Shown piece by piece: positions 1 through 8,515 of a DNA stretch of 64,000 nt. A model generated the notes under the pieces. It made no database searches, had not been told where the DNA came from, and was given only the letters and a program-made list of their open reading frames with translations. The position numbers and the translations under genes are program-made. The stretch comes from Bathynomus jamesi (lineage: Eukaryota > Arthropoda > Malacostraca > Isopoda > Cirolanidae): contig JAJOZX010000481.1 in NCBI GenBank assembly GCA_023014485.1, forward strand, positions 506,001 through 570,000. Reading direction: 5' to 3'. Each line of letters opens with the position of its first letter. The stretch's first letter is position 1.

Positions 1-119
1 TGTAGAACAATGCGGTTTTCACCATTCGATGCGTCTTTTTATTGCGCAGTGCCCATGCTAAAAAAAATTCCCTAACATAAATCCTGCCCCCCCCTTTTAG
101 GGGTACAGTTCTTCCCATT

Positions 120-205
120 TCTTCATTTTTAATCATAATTTTGGCACAAAATGGGGGAGGGGTGGGGTAATGGGGGAGGGGTGGGTTAATGGGGAAACTC
201 AGAAA
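120..205. repeat. G-rich minisatellite, left block
   Basis: Imperfect tandem units built on GGGGTAATGGGGGAGGGG, closing with GGGGAAACTCAGAAAAA. The same unit returns at 1640-1850, so it lies on both sides of the DD37E element at 221-1597, and its complement is seen at 32749-32840. Runs of four or more G make G-quadruplex formation plausible on the plus strand. Confidence 0.75.
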
Positions 206-220
206 AATAGATGCGATGTA

Positions 221-1597
221 AAGGGTGTCAGGAAATGATTGCCCCCCCCCCTGTACAGAAGAAACTGAAAGGAATAGAAAAAAACAGACAAAACCACGCG
301 AAAGAGCGTTTAATTTTGAATAAAAAACACTTGTTTTAATATTGGGTGTTGCCCCCATTTGCAGCTCTGACGGCCATTAATCGACGGGGTATGATCCCAG
401 AAGTGTCTCAAAGAGATCGGTATCATGACTCATTTCTTCAAGGACTTCGTTGATCTTTGCAGTCATAATTTCTGTTGAATACCGATTCTGAATGGGTTGT
501 TCCAGCATTAAGGACTCCACCCGATCTTTCATGATGGATCCGACATGTTCACAGACATTAAGATCGGGAGAATTGCCAGGCCATTCATTATTTCCGAAAA
601 AATCAATGTTATTGTCCTTAAGCAGTTGTTGAGTCGCAAGTGCTTTCATACAGGGGCTTTGTCGTGAAGAAAGGTTGCCTGTTCAACATCCAAAACACAC
701 TCGGGGTCTTTCAAAACGGAATTACATGTTGGGCTAAAATTACATTTCGAAAATAGGGCCCATCCCAACTGGTTCCTCTTGGTTTGATAACCCAGATGAG
801 CTTCCGAATAGAGAACATAATGAAAACACCCACACATGCTGGATTTTTTACTATTTCTCGATACTTCTAGTCGTCTGGGACTTCATCAGGAGTTGTTGCC
901 CAAACCCGATCATTCTGAAAATTTGGTTTTCTGGAGACATAAACGAAGAATTCATCGCTGACAACCAAGTGAAGGAAATCGTCTTCCGTCCATTCCTCAA
1001 GATAATCACAAAACCATAGCCGATCTTCAATATTAAGATCACTCTTCCGTGGCTTAGCTATTTCATGCCAAGCACTCAAGCCTTGGCGAACTCGAAATTG
1101 ATGCACAAGTTGCCGATTGACTATCTTACCACGACGGATAAGTATCTCTTTCGCTACCTCGAGCAGCTCTTCTTTCGGCGCCGTGATGCAGCAAGCACAA
1201 TGTCTTTCGATTCTTGAGATAATTTCTCGGTCTTCCTCCTCGAAATTCTGTTTCACAATCTTCAGGATTCTTATTCCAATTCCTTTTGACAAAGTCTTCT
1301 GATCTTTTTAATCTCTCAGCCACCCAGTGTCGAGTTATGAAAGTTGCACCAGCTTCCTTTGCTTCACGAAATGTGACAGCTCGAATGCGGTCAAGAACTC
1401 GCTTTATCTCTGAATCGTTCAAAATAGATGATGCCATGGTTTCTGTGGGGAAAAAAATGGTAAGAATTAAAATCACAGGAATAGAATATAATGGTTTTTA
1501 TTCAGATTTTAACGCTCTTTCAAGTGGTCTCGCCGGTTTTTATCTATCTCTTCTAGTTTTTGCTCTACAGCGGGGGGCAATCATTTCCTGACACCCG
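221..1597 (-). mobile_element. Tc1/mariner-type DD37E element, decayed copy 1
   Basis: The ends are inverted copies of GGGTGTCAGGAAATGATTGC followed by a C-run (223 onward; complement ending near 1596), flanked by TA at 219-220 and 1598-1599, the usual target duplication of Tc1/mariner elements. The element is about 1.38 kb and is closely similar throughout to the copy at 52046-53426. Its gene is broken. G-rich minisatellite lies on both sides, so it probably inserted into or beside that array. Confidence 0.92.
336..1437 (-). pseudogene. Broken DD37E Tc1/mariner-type transposase
   Basis: This is the decayed twin of the 368-aa transposase at 52160-53266. Three reading frames are needed to follow it: the N-terminal HTH part (about 1126-1437), the middle with the first catalytic Asp in VVSDEFFVY (about 867-1292), and the C-terminal part with NEWPGNSPDLN and the final Glu (about 377-649). 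Frame changes occur near 1130-1290 and 650-860, including a lost base in the GGCTTTGTCGTG segment. The start matches the ATG used in the intact copy. It should encode nothing functional but can be a substrate for transposase made by the other copy, because both TIRs are present. Confidence 0.9.
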
Positions 1598-1639
1598 TAT
1601 ATATGTAACCAAAAAAAAATTAAAGTAAATCCTTTGTAA

Positions 1640-1850
1640 GGTGCCAGCCCCCTTCCCCCCTTGGGGGTAATGGAGGAAGGGTGGGGGTAAATGGGGGAGA
1701 GGGGAGGGGGTATTGGGGGAGGGTGGGGTAATGGGGGAGGGGGTGGGGTTAATGGGGAAACTCAGAAAAAAATTGGTGGGGTAAATGGGGGAGAGGGGTG
1801 GGGTAATGGGGAGGAGGTGGGGTTAATGGGGAAACTCAGAAAAAAAAATG
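1640..1850. repeat. G-rich minisatellite, right block
   Basis: Tandem imperfect units of GGGGTAATGGGGGAGGGG with two internal GGGGAAACTCAGAAAAA spacers, the same as the block at 120-205. A 103-codon glycine-rich reading frame across it is a by-product of the repeat. Confidence 0.75.
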
Positions 1851-2009
1851 ATAACCAACATCGATTCCGGTCAGGAAGATCATGCTTATCACAACTAATG
1901 GAACACTATAACAATATTATTGATGCACTCGAAACAATGAAAACTATGATTTGGTGGCCCGCAGGGCCCCAATTACTGTCGGTTCAGTTATTTGGTCAAT
2001 AAAATAGAA

Positions 2010-2110
2010 ATGAACACAGTCATGAAAATCTTAGGCTTCAAATCCGAGCTCATTGTATTAAGATTTGTGAAGCTTTAGATTTTCATGGCTGCGTTCTTTT
2101 CTGTAGTTTT
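2010..2110. repeat. Interspersed palindromic repeat (ACACAGTCATGAAAATCTT family)
   Basis: AACACAGTCATGAAAATCTT at 2012 is mirrored by AGATTTTCATGGCTGCGTTC near 2080-2097, giving a short hairpin. The same sequence occurs at 32640-32690 and 32845-32890. Its class is not recognised. Confidence 0.5.
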
Positions 2111-2299
2111 ATTGAATGAATAATTGGTTTGCCAGTAACTGGAAGGCCGCAGGCACCCCAATTACTGAGGCCCAAGGTGAGAGGAATAAGAATGATATCC
2201 AGATAAAGGGCTACTGATGTTCAAAATAAAATACTGCCGAAGCACCGCAGATCTAGCAAAATCGGCGCGTAGCGCCGACCTTTTGCTAGTGTTATCCTA

Positions 2300-2545
2300 T
2301 TTCATTTCTAGATAACTGGCTTAGGAAAGCCAAGAATAGGTACAATAGTGTAACTGTAAAGGAATTTGAGCGTAAAAATATCCTTAGCCTACCTTACCAT
2401 GTTAATTTTCAATATCTTCCGACTTTACTGAAAACAATTGGTATCAACGTAAGTCTTTAAATATAATAATACTGTTAAATCACCCCTAATAAAGAATCGC
2501 CCGGATAATGCGGTTGGCTGTGTTTATTCGGTCGGATGTATAGTT
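2300..2545 (+). pseudogene. Penelope-like element fragment (linker and start of GIY-YIG domain)
   Basis: Nucleotide and protein similarity to 45470-45720: both share a tract reading LRKAKNRY, then NILSLPYHVNFQYLPTLL, then INVV. The fragment stops at the codons for CVYSVGC, the beginning of the GIY-YIG endonuclease signature, where repeat R1 begins. There are frame breaks, for example after GINV. It is the C-terminal linker of a Penelope-like ORF, truncated on both sides. Confidence 0.75.
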
Positions 2546-2705
2546 GCCCGCATATGTAATGTTCCTCGCTTCACAAGCGACTCCGTACATGTGATAACGC
2601 CACAGTGTTAGTCAAGGTACCCCAACTCCCCAACTGGGGGAAGTTGAGGTGGAGGGGGGACAACTGAGTTCAACAACATATAACGCACACATATATATCT
2701 AAAGA
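2546..2705 (+). repeat. Interspersed repeat R1, copy 1
   Basis: Begins TTGCCCGCATATGTAATGTT, runs through AGTCAAGGTACCCCAACT and a G-rich stretch to CAACAACATATAACGCACAC. Other copies are at 37452-37591 (plus) and 22688-22806 (minus). No coding content. Confidence 0.8.
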
Positions 2706-2724
2706 ACAATTTAGGGCAGTTAGG

Positions 2725-2850
2725 GCAGCTGTACGCCCTTGATGATTGGTTAGATTAAGGCGTGTTATTTTTGTTAGTTTTAACGAAAATATCACAACTT
2801 AACCTAACCAGTCGTCAAGGGTATACAGTTGACCTAACCGGGTACTCAAT
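2725..2850. repeat. Foldback MITE core (GTACGCCCTTGA family), fragment
   Basis: GTACGCCCTTGATGATTGGT at 2732 is mirrored by ACCAGTCGTCAAGGGTATAC near 2808-2827, with AACGAAAATATCAC in the centre. The same core forms the hearts of the foldbacks at 11784-11985 and 28770-29060. Confidence 0.7.
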
Positions 2851-3099
2851 TAACCTAACCAGGCATTATATCCCATAGAATGAATTGTTTGCTTTATTTG
2901 TCAAAACTGGGGGAGTATCTCCAGGTGGAGCGGACTGGGGTGGAGTATTTTCAGGTTTAACATAAAAATAAAATAAATTTTGCCACCTGAAGATCAAGGC
3001 CCCCAATTTTTCCCACCTGAAGATCAGGGCCCCCAGATGAGGCTGGGAACTCTGATCTTCAGGTGATCCGAACTTTTTATACTAGTGAATGCGAAATGT

Positions 3100-3336
3100 T
3101 CGCCTGAGTAGCATGGGCGCAAACAAGACGAGTCCAGAGCAATTGCAATTTTGATCAAATGAGTGCCAGTGCCAACCCCCTCCCCCATGGGTGCCAACAA
3201 AAAAGAAAGGAAAAAAGGGGGGGTTCCCCCAGCTCCAAAAAACTGGTGGAGTCCACCTAACCTAAGAGAGAGAGAGAAGAGACTTTTGGGGAGAAGTTGG
3301 GACGGCCTCATCCCCCAAAGGGGTATACCTAACTTG

Positions 3337-3373
<37 letters not shown>

Positions 3374-3390
3374 CCAGCTTCATTCAGATG
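3100..3390. repeat. Composite repeat, left member of an inverted pair, with (GA)n
   Basis: The stretch from GCAATTGCAATTTTGATCAA (about 3140) to CCACCTAACCTAAGAGAGAG (about 3255-3275) returns inverted at 5845-6050. A part with GGGGAGAAGTTGGGA and CCCCCAAAGG is also similar to 46930-47070. A pure (GA)n tract ends it (3342-3371). The two inverted members enclose about 2.5 kb. No gene: the long frames here follow the low-complexity sequence. Confidence 0.65.
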
Positions 3391-3740
3391 GCATTTTAAA
3401 CACCGTCGTCTTTCAACAAGATGGGGCACCTTGTCATTACGCAAACTTTGTTCGGGAGTACCTAAATGAACGATTTCCAAATCGGTGGATCGGACGTGGA
3501 GGCAACAGGCCCTGGGCGGCTCGATCTCCTGACCTAACGCCCTTGGATTTCTTTGCATGGGGCTTTATCAAATCAAACGTCTATCAAATGAGGGTTACAC
3601 ATCTGGAAGATTTATGTGCTCGTATCGTAACAGCAGTTACAAAAATAACCCCTCTTATGCTCCAAAATGTTTCCGCAATGCTGCTGACAGATTCGAACTC
3701 TGTAGAGATACTGATGGTGTTCATGTAGAATCATATGCTT
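3384..3740 (+). pseudogene. Mariner-like transposase C-terminal fragment (DD41D-type spacing)
   Basis: Translation gives VFQQDGAPCH (second catalytic Asp), then RWIGRGG, then AARSPDLTPLDFFAWG with the third acidic residue in PLDFF. By my count 41 residues separate the two Asp, which places it near the DD41D mariner-like group. A typical C-terminal tail follows, with a frame change near 3690. The N-terminal half is missing; a purine-rich repeat abuts the 5' side. A mariner-type end, ACACCCTGTATATA, follows near 3832. Confidence 0.85.
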
Positions 3741-3844
3741 AAACATTCATTAAATGTATCCTTCTATTATATTGTTATTGAATTTTACCCTTTTTGCTAC
3801 GTTTTCACTGAAATACATAGGGATTTTATAAACACCCTGTATAT

Positions 3845-4220
3845 ATTTCATCAACCAGCTATTCCTTAATATAGTTTATATATACTCCCAGGAAAGTATT
3901 TATTGGATAATAAAACACAACTACATCATTCTGTTTATTTAGAGAAGTTAAGAGAAATAATTTCATGAAATATATAGGAAATAAATATACATTCAAAAAA
4001 ATATACAGCAAAAATACACACATTAAACGATATATATAAATATATACATTCTTAAATAATAATATTAGTACAGGGGAAGTCTATATAGGTACACATTTAT
4101 ATTAAATAATAAAATCTAAACAAATATATAAAAAATAAATAACATTGAAAAATTAATATATAAACATCAGAATAGTACAGGAAAAATCCACATACACATT
4201 ACATTATGTTCTACTGCGCT
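3845..4220. other. AT-rich DNA without recognisable genes
   Basis: Dominated by ATATAA-type strings and A-rich runs. I see no ORF, repeat ends or RNA gene here. Confidence 0.5.
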
Positions 4221-4223
4221 TAA

Positions 4224-4502
4224 CTAAAATGCTAAATCGCACGTGATCGAATCTACAGTTACATTATTGTTGCTTTGTACTATGTAATAAATACGATTTA
4301 ACATTATTTCACCACTCAAGGTGAGCGGGTGCCTATATTCGATGTAAAGGGCCTTCATTTCGTTCAAGACTATTTTTGTGCCCACTTTACAATTGGCTGG
4401 CAAATTATCACTCTCTTTAAACACGGACAGAACATTCAAAATCACCCACAAAGAGGGCGTCGCTAGCCACAACATCATTATTAAATTCAAGTTTATAAAC
4501 AC
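4224..4502 (-). CDS. Short ORF downstream of the 218-aa ORF, doubtful
   Basis: A 92-codon frame with a hydrophobic N-terminus lies 130 bp downstream of the 218-codon ORF on the same strand. It has no motif I know. It could be a separate small gene, a second exon, or chance; the AT-rich composition makes chance ORFs of this size common. Confidence 0.25.
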   Translation of the reverse strand: MFINLNLIMMLWLATPSLWVILNVLSVFKESDNLPANCKVGTKIVLNEMKALYIEYRHPLTLSGEIMLNRIYYIVQSNNNVTVDSITCDLAF

Positions 4503-4634
4503 CCCTTTCTAATCGAAGATTTATTCTTACAGATCCGAGCTTTTCAATCGTGAACTCTTCACAACGCATAGCGGCAGTTGAAATAATCTTCTAAGTCATA
4601 ACGACAGCTGCTCATTATGTAAAGAAACAATTCT

Positions 4635-5291
4635 TCAGGGGTGAACAGTGTAAGTGAGCACTGCCCTGTACCGTTCAAGTCCTTTGTACCAAATTTCATG
4701 ATATTTCGAAGAGTCTAAACCTTTTAAATAAGCATCCAGCTCTAGACCATTCTCGCCATGTTCATTCCTACATTCGGTAAACCCGTCGAGCAGAACGGTG
4801 TATGCGTATTCAAGAACCGTATCAAAATACAGCAAATCCGTAACAGATGCGTCTAATATAGGCTTTAGCTTGTGGAAACCGACGATTTCAAACATTCTGT
4901 CGATGATGAAGCGGTTTCCCGTAGGGACAAGAACGTTATTATCAGCTGCATTCTTCCACATCAGTCGTATATCAATGCATGACTGATCGCTATTTATACA
5001 CAATGTACAAACAATGGCATATGAGGGGGTATCACTAATCTGTTCTCTTCTTGTACCTACACCTGCAGGTATTTTATAACAATCCTCGCTCCACTTCTCA
5101 ACTATCACGAAGATTCTATTCATCTCCTCAACACTTAAATAAATAACATTACGTTTACCAGAGTTTGTTTGTCTACAAGTCGTTTGAAGTACATAGTTAA
5201 TGGCACCAGTTTTACGCCTGAACACATGCAATGACTTCGTCACGGACACATCGTATACGGCATTGAGAATGCTGCTCAAAGGAAGCTCCAT
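4635..5291 (-). CDS. Unrecognised intact 218-aa protein
   Basis: One uninterrupted frame of 218 codons starting MELPLSSILNAV, with ATG in context AATATAATGG, and ending TVHP-stop. Composition looks protein-like rather than low-complexity: a basic stretch RRKTGAINYVL then SGKRNVIYLSVEEMNRI near residues 25-60, several cysteines, and an aromatic C-terminal part with EIWYKGLERYRAVL. I recognise no domain. There is no signal peptide or clear membrane segment. Just upstream on the same strand (5580-5835) lies a relic similar to ORFs in the large palindrome, so the two may come from one unknown mobile or viral-type unit, but that is inference. In a window where nearly every long ORF is broken, an intact frame deserves attention. 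Confidence 0.5.
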   Translation of the reverse strand: MELPLSSILNAVYDVSVTKSLHVFRRKTGAINYVLQTTCRQTNSGKRNVIYLSVEEMNRIFVIVEKWSEDCYKIPAGVGTRREQISDTPSYAIVCTLCINSDQSCIDIRLMWKNAADNNVLVPTGNRFIIDRMFEIVGFHKLKPILDASVTDLLYFDTVLEYAYTVLLDGFTECRNEHGENGLELDAYLKGLDSSKYHEIWYKGLERYRAVLTYTVHP

Positions 5292-5579
5292 TATATTCTA
5301 TTGTGAGGAGTGCACGTCCAGTCGGGTCAAGCTCTGAGATGACTATGAGCAGCCGGTGCGCGGTTTGGCTCAGAGACAGGTGTGGGAAACGATTCACACG
5401 GACGAGTCATACCAAGCATTAATGTTTCGTGTACGGGTTTGTTCCAACATGAAAGAATCACGTGAATACTTGTGTCCCATTATACTAGGCAACCAGAACT
5501 TCTCCGACACACGGGGTAATATCGGCTTTAATGTTTTATCACTCCCCAGATTACGCACCAGACATTTTTGTTCAGGGTG

Positions 5580-5835
5580 ATTTTCACGAACTAAACACAT
5601 TTTATTCACACTCTGGCGCACTATTTGAGAGAAACATGTGCCCATATTTATCCTTTTTTGCCTAGCAAGCGATACTCGTCTCAAAATTCTATTAAAAACT
5701 CACACAGGCATTTAGCCACAACCTCAGTGCAACCTTGTCATGATATATATGAATGTAGTGGTAAAAGTATTTCAAACTATTCATTATGACAAGATTTACA
5801 TTCTCAGCCGCAGGGTACGCATACTCGGTATGATG
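5580..5835 (-). pseudogene. Relic of the palindrome-associated ORF (third copy)
   Basis: About 255 bp resembling 54480-54735 and its mirror at 59830-60090. On the minus strand it reads AENVNLVI, then SLKYFYHYI, then after frame breaks KYGHMFLSN. Unlike the palindrome copies, the junction before AENVNL stays in frame here (EYAYPAAENV), so the palindrome copies carry a lesion this copy lacks. Function unknown. Confidence 0.6.
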
Positions 5836-5844
5836 CAGTCTCTT

Positions 5845-6050
5845 CTCTCTCTCTTAGGTTAGGTGGTCTCTACCAGCTTGTTGCAGCTGAGGGAATCCCC
5901 CTTTTTTTCCTCTCTTTTTTTGGCACCCGCACCCTAGGCGGAAGGGTTGGCACTGGCACTGGAGGTTGGCACTGGCACTGGGGGGTTGGCACGCACTAAT
6001 TTGATCAACATTGCAATTGCTCTGCACTCATCTTGTTTGCTCCCATACTA
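5845..6050. repeat. Composite repeat, right member of the inverted pair
   Basis: Inverted relative to 3100-3290: CTCTTAGGTTAGGTGG near 5852 and TTTGATCAACATTGCAATTG near 5999 are complements of the ends seen there. Between them lies a local duplication of GTTGGCACTGGCACTGG. Confidence 0.65.
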
Positions 6051-6245
6051 CTCTCCTCCAGGAAATTTTCGCATTTTTCGCGTAGGCAATTTAAACGCGT
6101 AGACAATTTAAACTAAACTTTGGAAGATAGTAAGAAAATAAAACTTAGATCATTAAAATACTTTATTTGAAAAGTAAATTCAGTATAGTGTACTAAAACA
6201 TTGTAAAGTAAAAGCAGTAAAAACATTTTAAATTATACGGTATTA

Positions 6246-6509
6246 TTATTGTATAACAAGAATGTCATGAATGCCGCTAACTTCCCAACCCTTTAGAATG
6301 GTCTCCTTCATTTTGTGTAGGTTATCCCATGCAGAGACAATCCATTTAGCGTGAATAAGTTTCAGTGTGGAGAGCTTCAAATCTATCTTACCGAGAGATT
6401 CATTTACGTTGAGTGCTGCTGAAACTTTATCCGCATACCAAGAAGTAAAACTTGCCTTAATATACGACTTCAACTTTGACCAATCACAGTCCAGAACAAA
6501 TGTCGTCAT
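6246..6509 (-). pseudogene. Pogo/Tigger-like transposase C-terminal relic
   Basis: The translation FTSWYADKVSAAL, then IDLKLSTLKLIHAKWIVSAWDNL, then ILKGWEVSGI matches the tail shared by many pogo/Tigger-type DDE proteins of animals, where KLSxLKxLHAKW and xxGWxxAGI close the protein. The catalytic core is absent. Recognition is by motif memory only. Confidence 0.5.
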
Positions 6510-6637
6510 TCATGACGTAATTTTAACCTGTAAGATTATAACTAACACCGTTGACCGCGAAATTATGATGCCGCGAACATGTCCAAGGATATGAAAGAGC
6601 GAAAATTTGCTGCCGCGAAATTAACCTAATGTTTGTG

Positions 6638-6690
6638 AAATGCCGTTGATAGGCCAAACCAAGGTTTTGACATGGTTACTGGCATGATCT
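6638..6690 (+). repeat. Left terminal region of the Tc1-like element
   Basis: GTTGATAGGCCAAACC followed by TTTTGACATGGTTACT precedes the Tc1-like transposase. The complement of the same sequence ends the truncated minus-strand copy at 16985-17165, which supports this as the 5' end of the element. Confidence 0.55.
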
Positions 6691-6738
6691 ATGCTCATAC
6701 CATATTTCTACACCGTATGATGAACACCGACTCTGAAA

Positions 6739-7287
6739 ATGAATCCAGGTCAAGATAAAATTGCACAGCGAGGCCGGATAATTGGTATGCGGGAAGCAGG
6801 CCTCTCTGTAGCTGACATACCCATGGAACTGGGAATTTCGAAGCCTACTGTTCGACGCTGGGTGCAGAGATGGCAAGAGACTGCGAATCTGCTAGATCGT
6901 CCTAAGTGTGGGGCACCAAGAAAGACCACCCCAGAAGAAGACTGGAGAATAATCAACGAAGTACAGAACGATCCTATCAACAATGCAGTCGCCATCCGGG
7001 AGACACTACATATGGGCGTGTCAGTGGACACCGTAAGGAGACGGTTGCATGAAGCAGGATGTCACCACCGTACTCCTGCCAAAAAAAAGAGGATCGAGGA
7101 ACGACATCGTCAGGCCAGGCTCTCGCTTGCTCGCCAGCATATAAATAATGATCTCGCATACTGGAGCAGAGTTATCTTCTCTAATGAAAAGACGTTTGCG
7201 TCTACAACTTACGGCCGTATTCGGTGTTGGCGACAGGACAACACGAGATATACTCGCCAAAATATTTACAAAGTTGCATGGAGTGCG
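6739..7287 (+). pseudogene. Tc1-like transposase, part 1 (N-terminal half)
   Basis: Starts MNPGQDKIAQRGRIIGM with the paired-type HTH (GLSVADIPMELGISKPTVRRWVQR, about residues 17-40), a GAPRKTT hinge, a second HTH, and the motif VIFSNEKTFAS, where the first catalytic Asp of Tc1 elements (usually FSDE) reads Asn. The frame stops at the point where the element 7288-12578 has inserted (KVAWS). The protein continues at 12579 as WSGHVTANVWGWMHLQGLG, so the gene was one unit before the insertion. Tc1/mariner transposases cut and paste DNA at TA sites. Confidence 0.93.
7279..7287 (+). other. 9-bp target duplication, left (TGGAGTGCG)
   Basis: Matches TGGAGTGGG at 12579-12587 with one substitution. 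Removing one copy together with the element restores the Tc1 reading frame through WSGHV. Confidence 0.75.
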
Positions 7288-7669
7288 TAGGGCGGGTCAT
7301 ACTATGCATTTTTTTTAAATCAATGGAGAGGGGTGTTCAAATGACATATTTTGGTGTATAGAACACAATTCTGAAGAAAATATTTAATTCTGATAACCCT
7401 AACCTACATCATTTTGCAGTTGATTATTATTAAATTGTTGATTATTTTACTATTGTAGTTACCCCAGAATATGTCTTCTCACGTTTTCTATCATGGCTGC
7501 TCACGTTATCTCTCATAGAGCATTGTTCTAACTAATTCATATAAACACACATAATGTAATTCATATAATAATAATAATATTTAAATACTCAAATAAAAAG
7601 GTGTGCCATTCCACTTAATTGTAATTATCATACAGTTTGGTATAGCCTGGCAGCTACTATCTGTTCCAC

Positions 7670-8515
7670 TTTACCCCAGAGAAAGCAACTAAAGAGGAGT
7701 CACATGCGGAGAAGATTGCTAAGGTCCTGTTTGCCTGGCTGAAAGAGAGGGGTTATGATAAGACCTTGTTGGCCATTGGAGGAGACTCAATAAATGTCAA
7801 CACTGGTGTGAAAGCTGGAGTAATGCGGAAGCTGGAGCTGCACCTGGGGAGAAAGCTGGTCTGGTTGGTGTGCAACCTGCACACTGTTGAACTTCCCCTG
7901 CGCCATCTCATTGTTGACCTTGATGGCCCTACTCTGTCAGACAAAAAATTATCCGGGCCAATAGGAAAGCTCCTTGATTCTGCTACAGACTTTGATATCA
8001 ATCCAAACTTCACCCGAATCTCTGTTGGCCCTCCACTGATCAAGCTTCCTGACAAGGTCATTCAAGATCTCTCAACTGATCAATACTATGGCTATAAAAT
8101 TGTCTGTGCAGTCAGGGATGGAGTACTTCCTGCAGGGCTGGCTCTGTTAGAGATAGGACCAGTAAACCACAGCCGCTGGCTCACCACAGCGAACAGACTT
8201 CTCAGGCTCTGGGTGTCAAAGCACGGACTTAAAGGAAAGAACCTGAAGATTCTGCAATTCATTGTGGAATTCATCATTGGAGTGTATTACCCATGTTGGT
8301 TCAACGTGAAGGTCAAGCACTCCTGGATCGAAGGGCCTAGGCACATCCTCTTTCTGCTGGACTCAAGTCCCAGAGAAAGGAGGTGCTGGATATTGTGATG
8401 CCAACTGTGAGAAGATCTGCTTGGTATGCCCACAGTGAAGTCATCCTCCAAACACTACTCTGCTCTGAGGATCAGATCAGAAGGAGAGGATTGAAGGGGT
8501 GGAGAGAATCCTGGC
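7670..8515 (+). pseudogene. Subfamily B transposase-like protein, copy 1, middle part
   Basis: Reads HAEKIAKVLFAWLKERGYDK, then LLAIGGDSINVNTGVKAGVM (second Asp of the presumed DDE core), KLVWLVCNLHTVELPLRHL (CxxH motif), and SRWLTTANRLLRLW (RW motif of an insertion domain), followed by YYPCWFNVK and GPRH. These steps line up one by one with the copy at 19259-21499. No N-terminal domain precedes it. A frame break lies near 8350 and the text ends where the A element begins. The remainder resumes after 11995. Confidence 0.85.

Noticed and set aside
1691..2002. 103-codon Gly-rich ORF
   Set aside because: Follows the G-rich minisatellite; its non-repeat tail has no motif.
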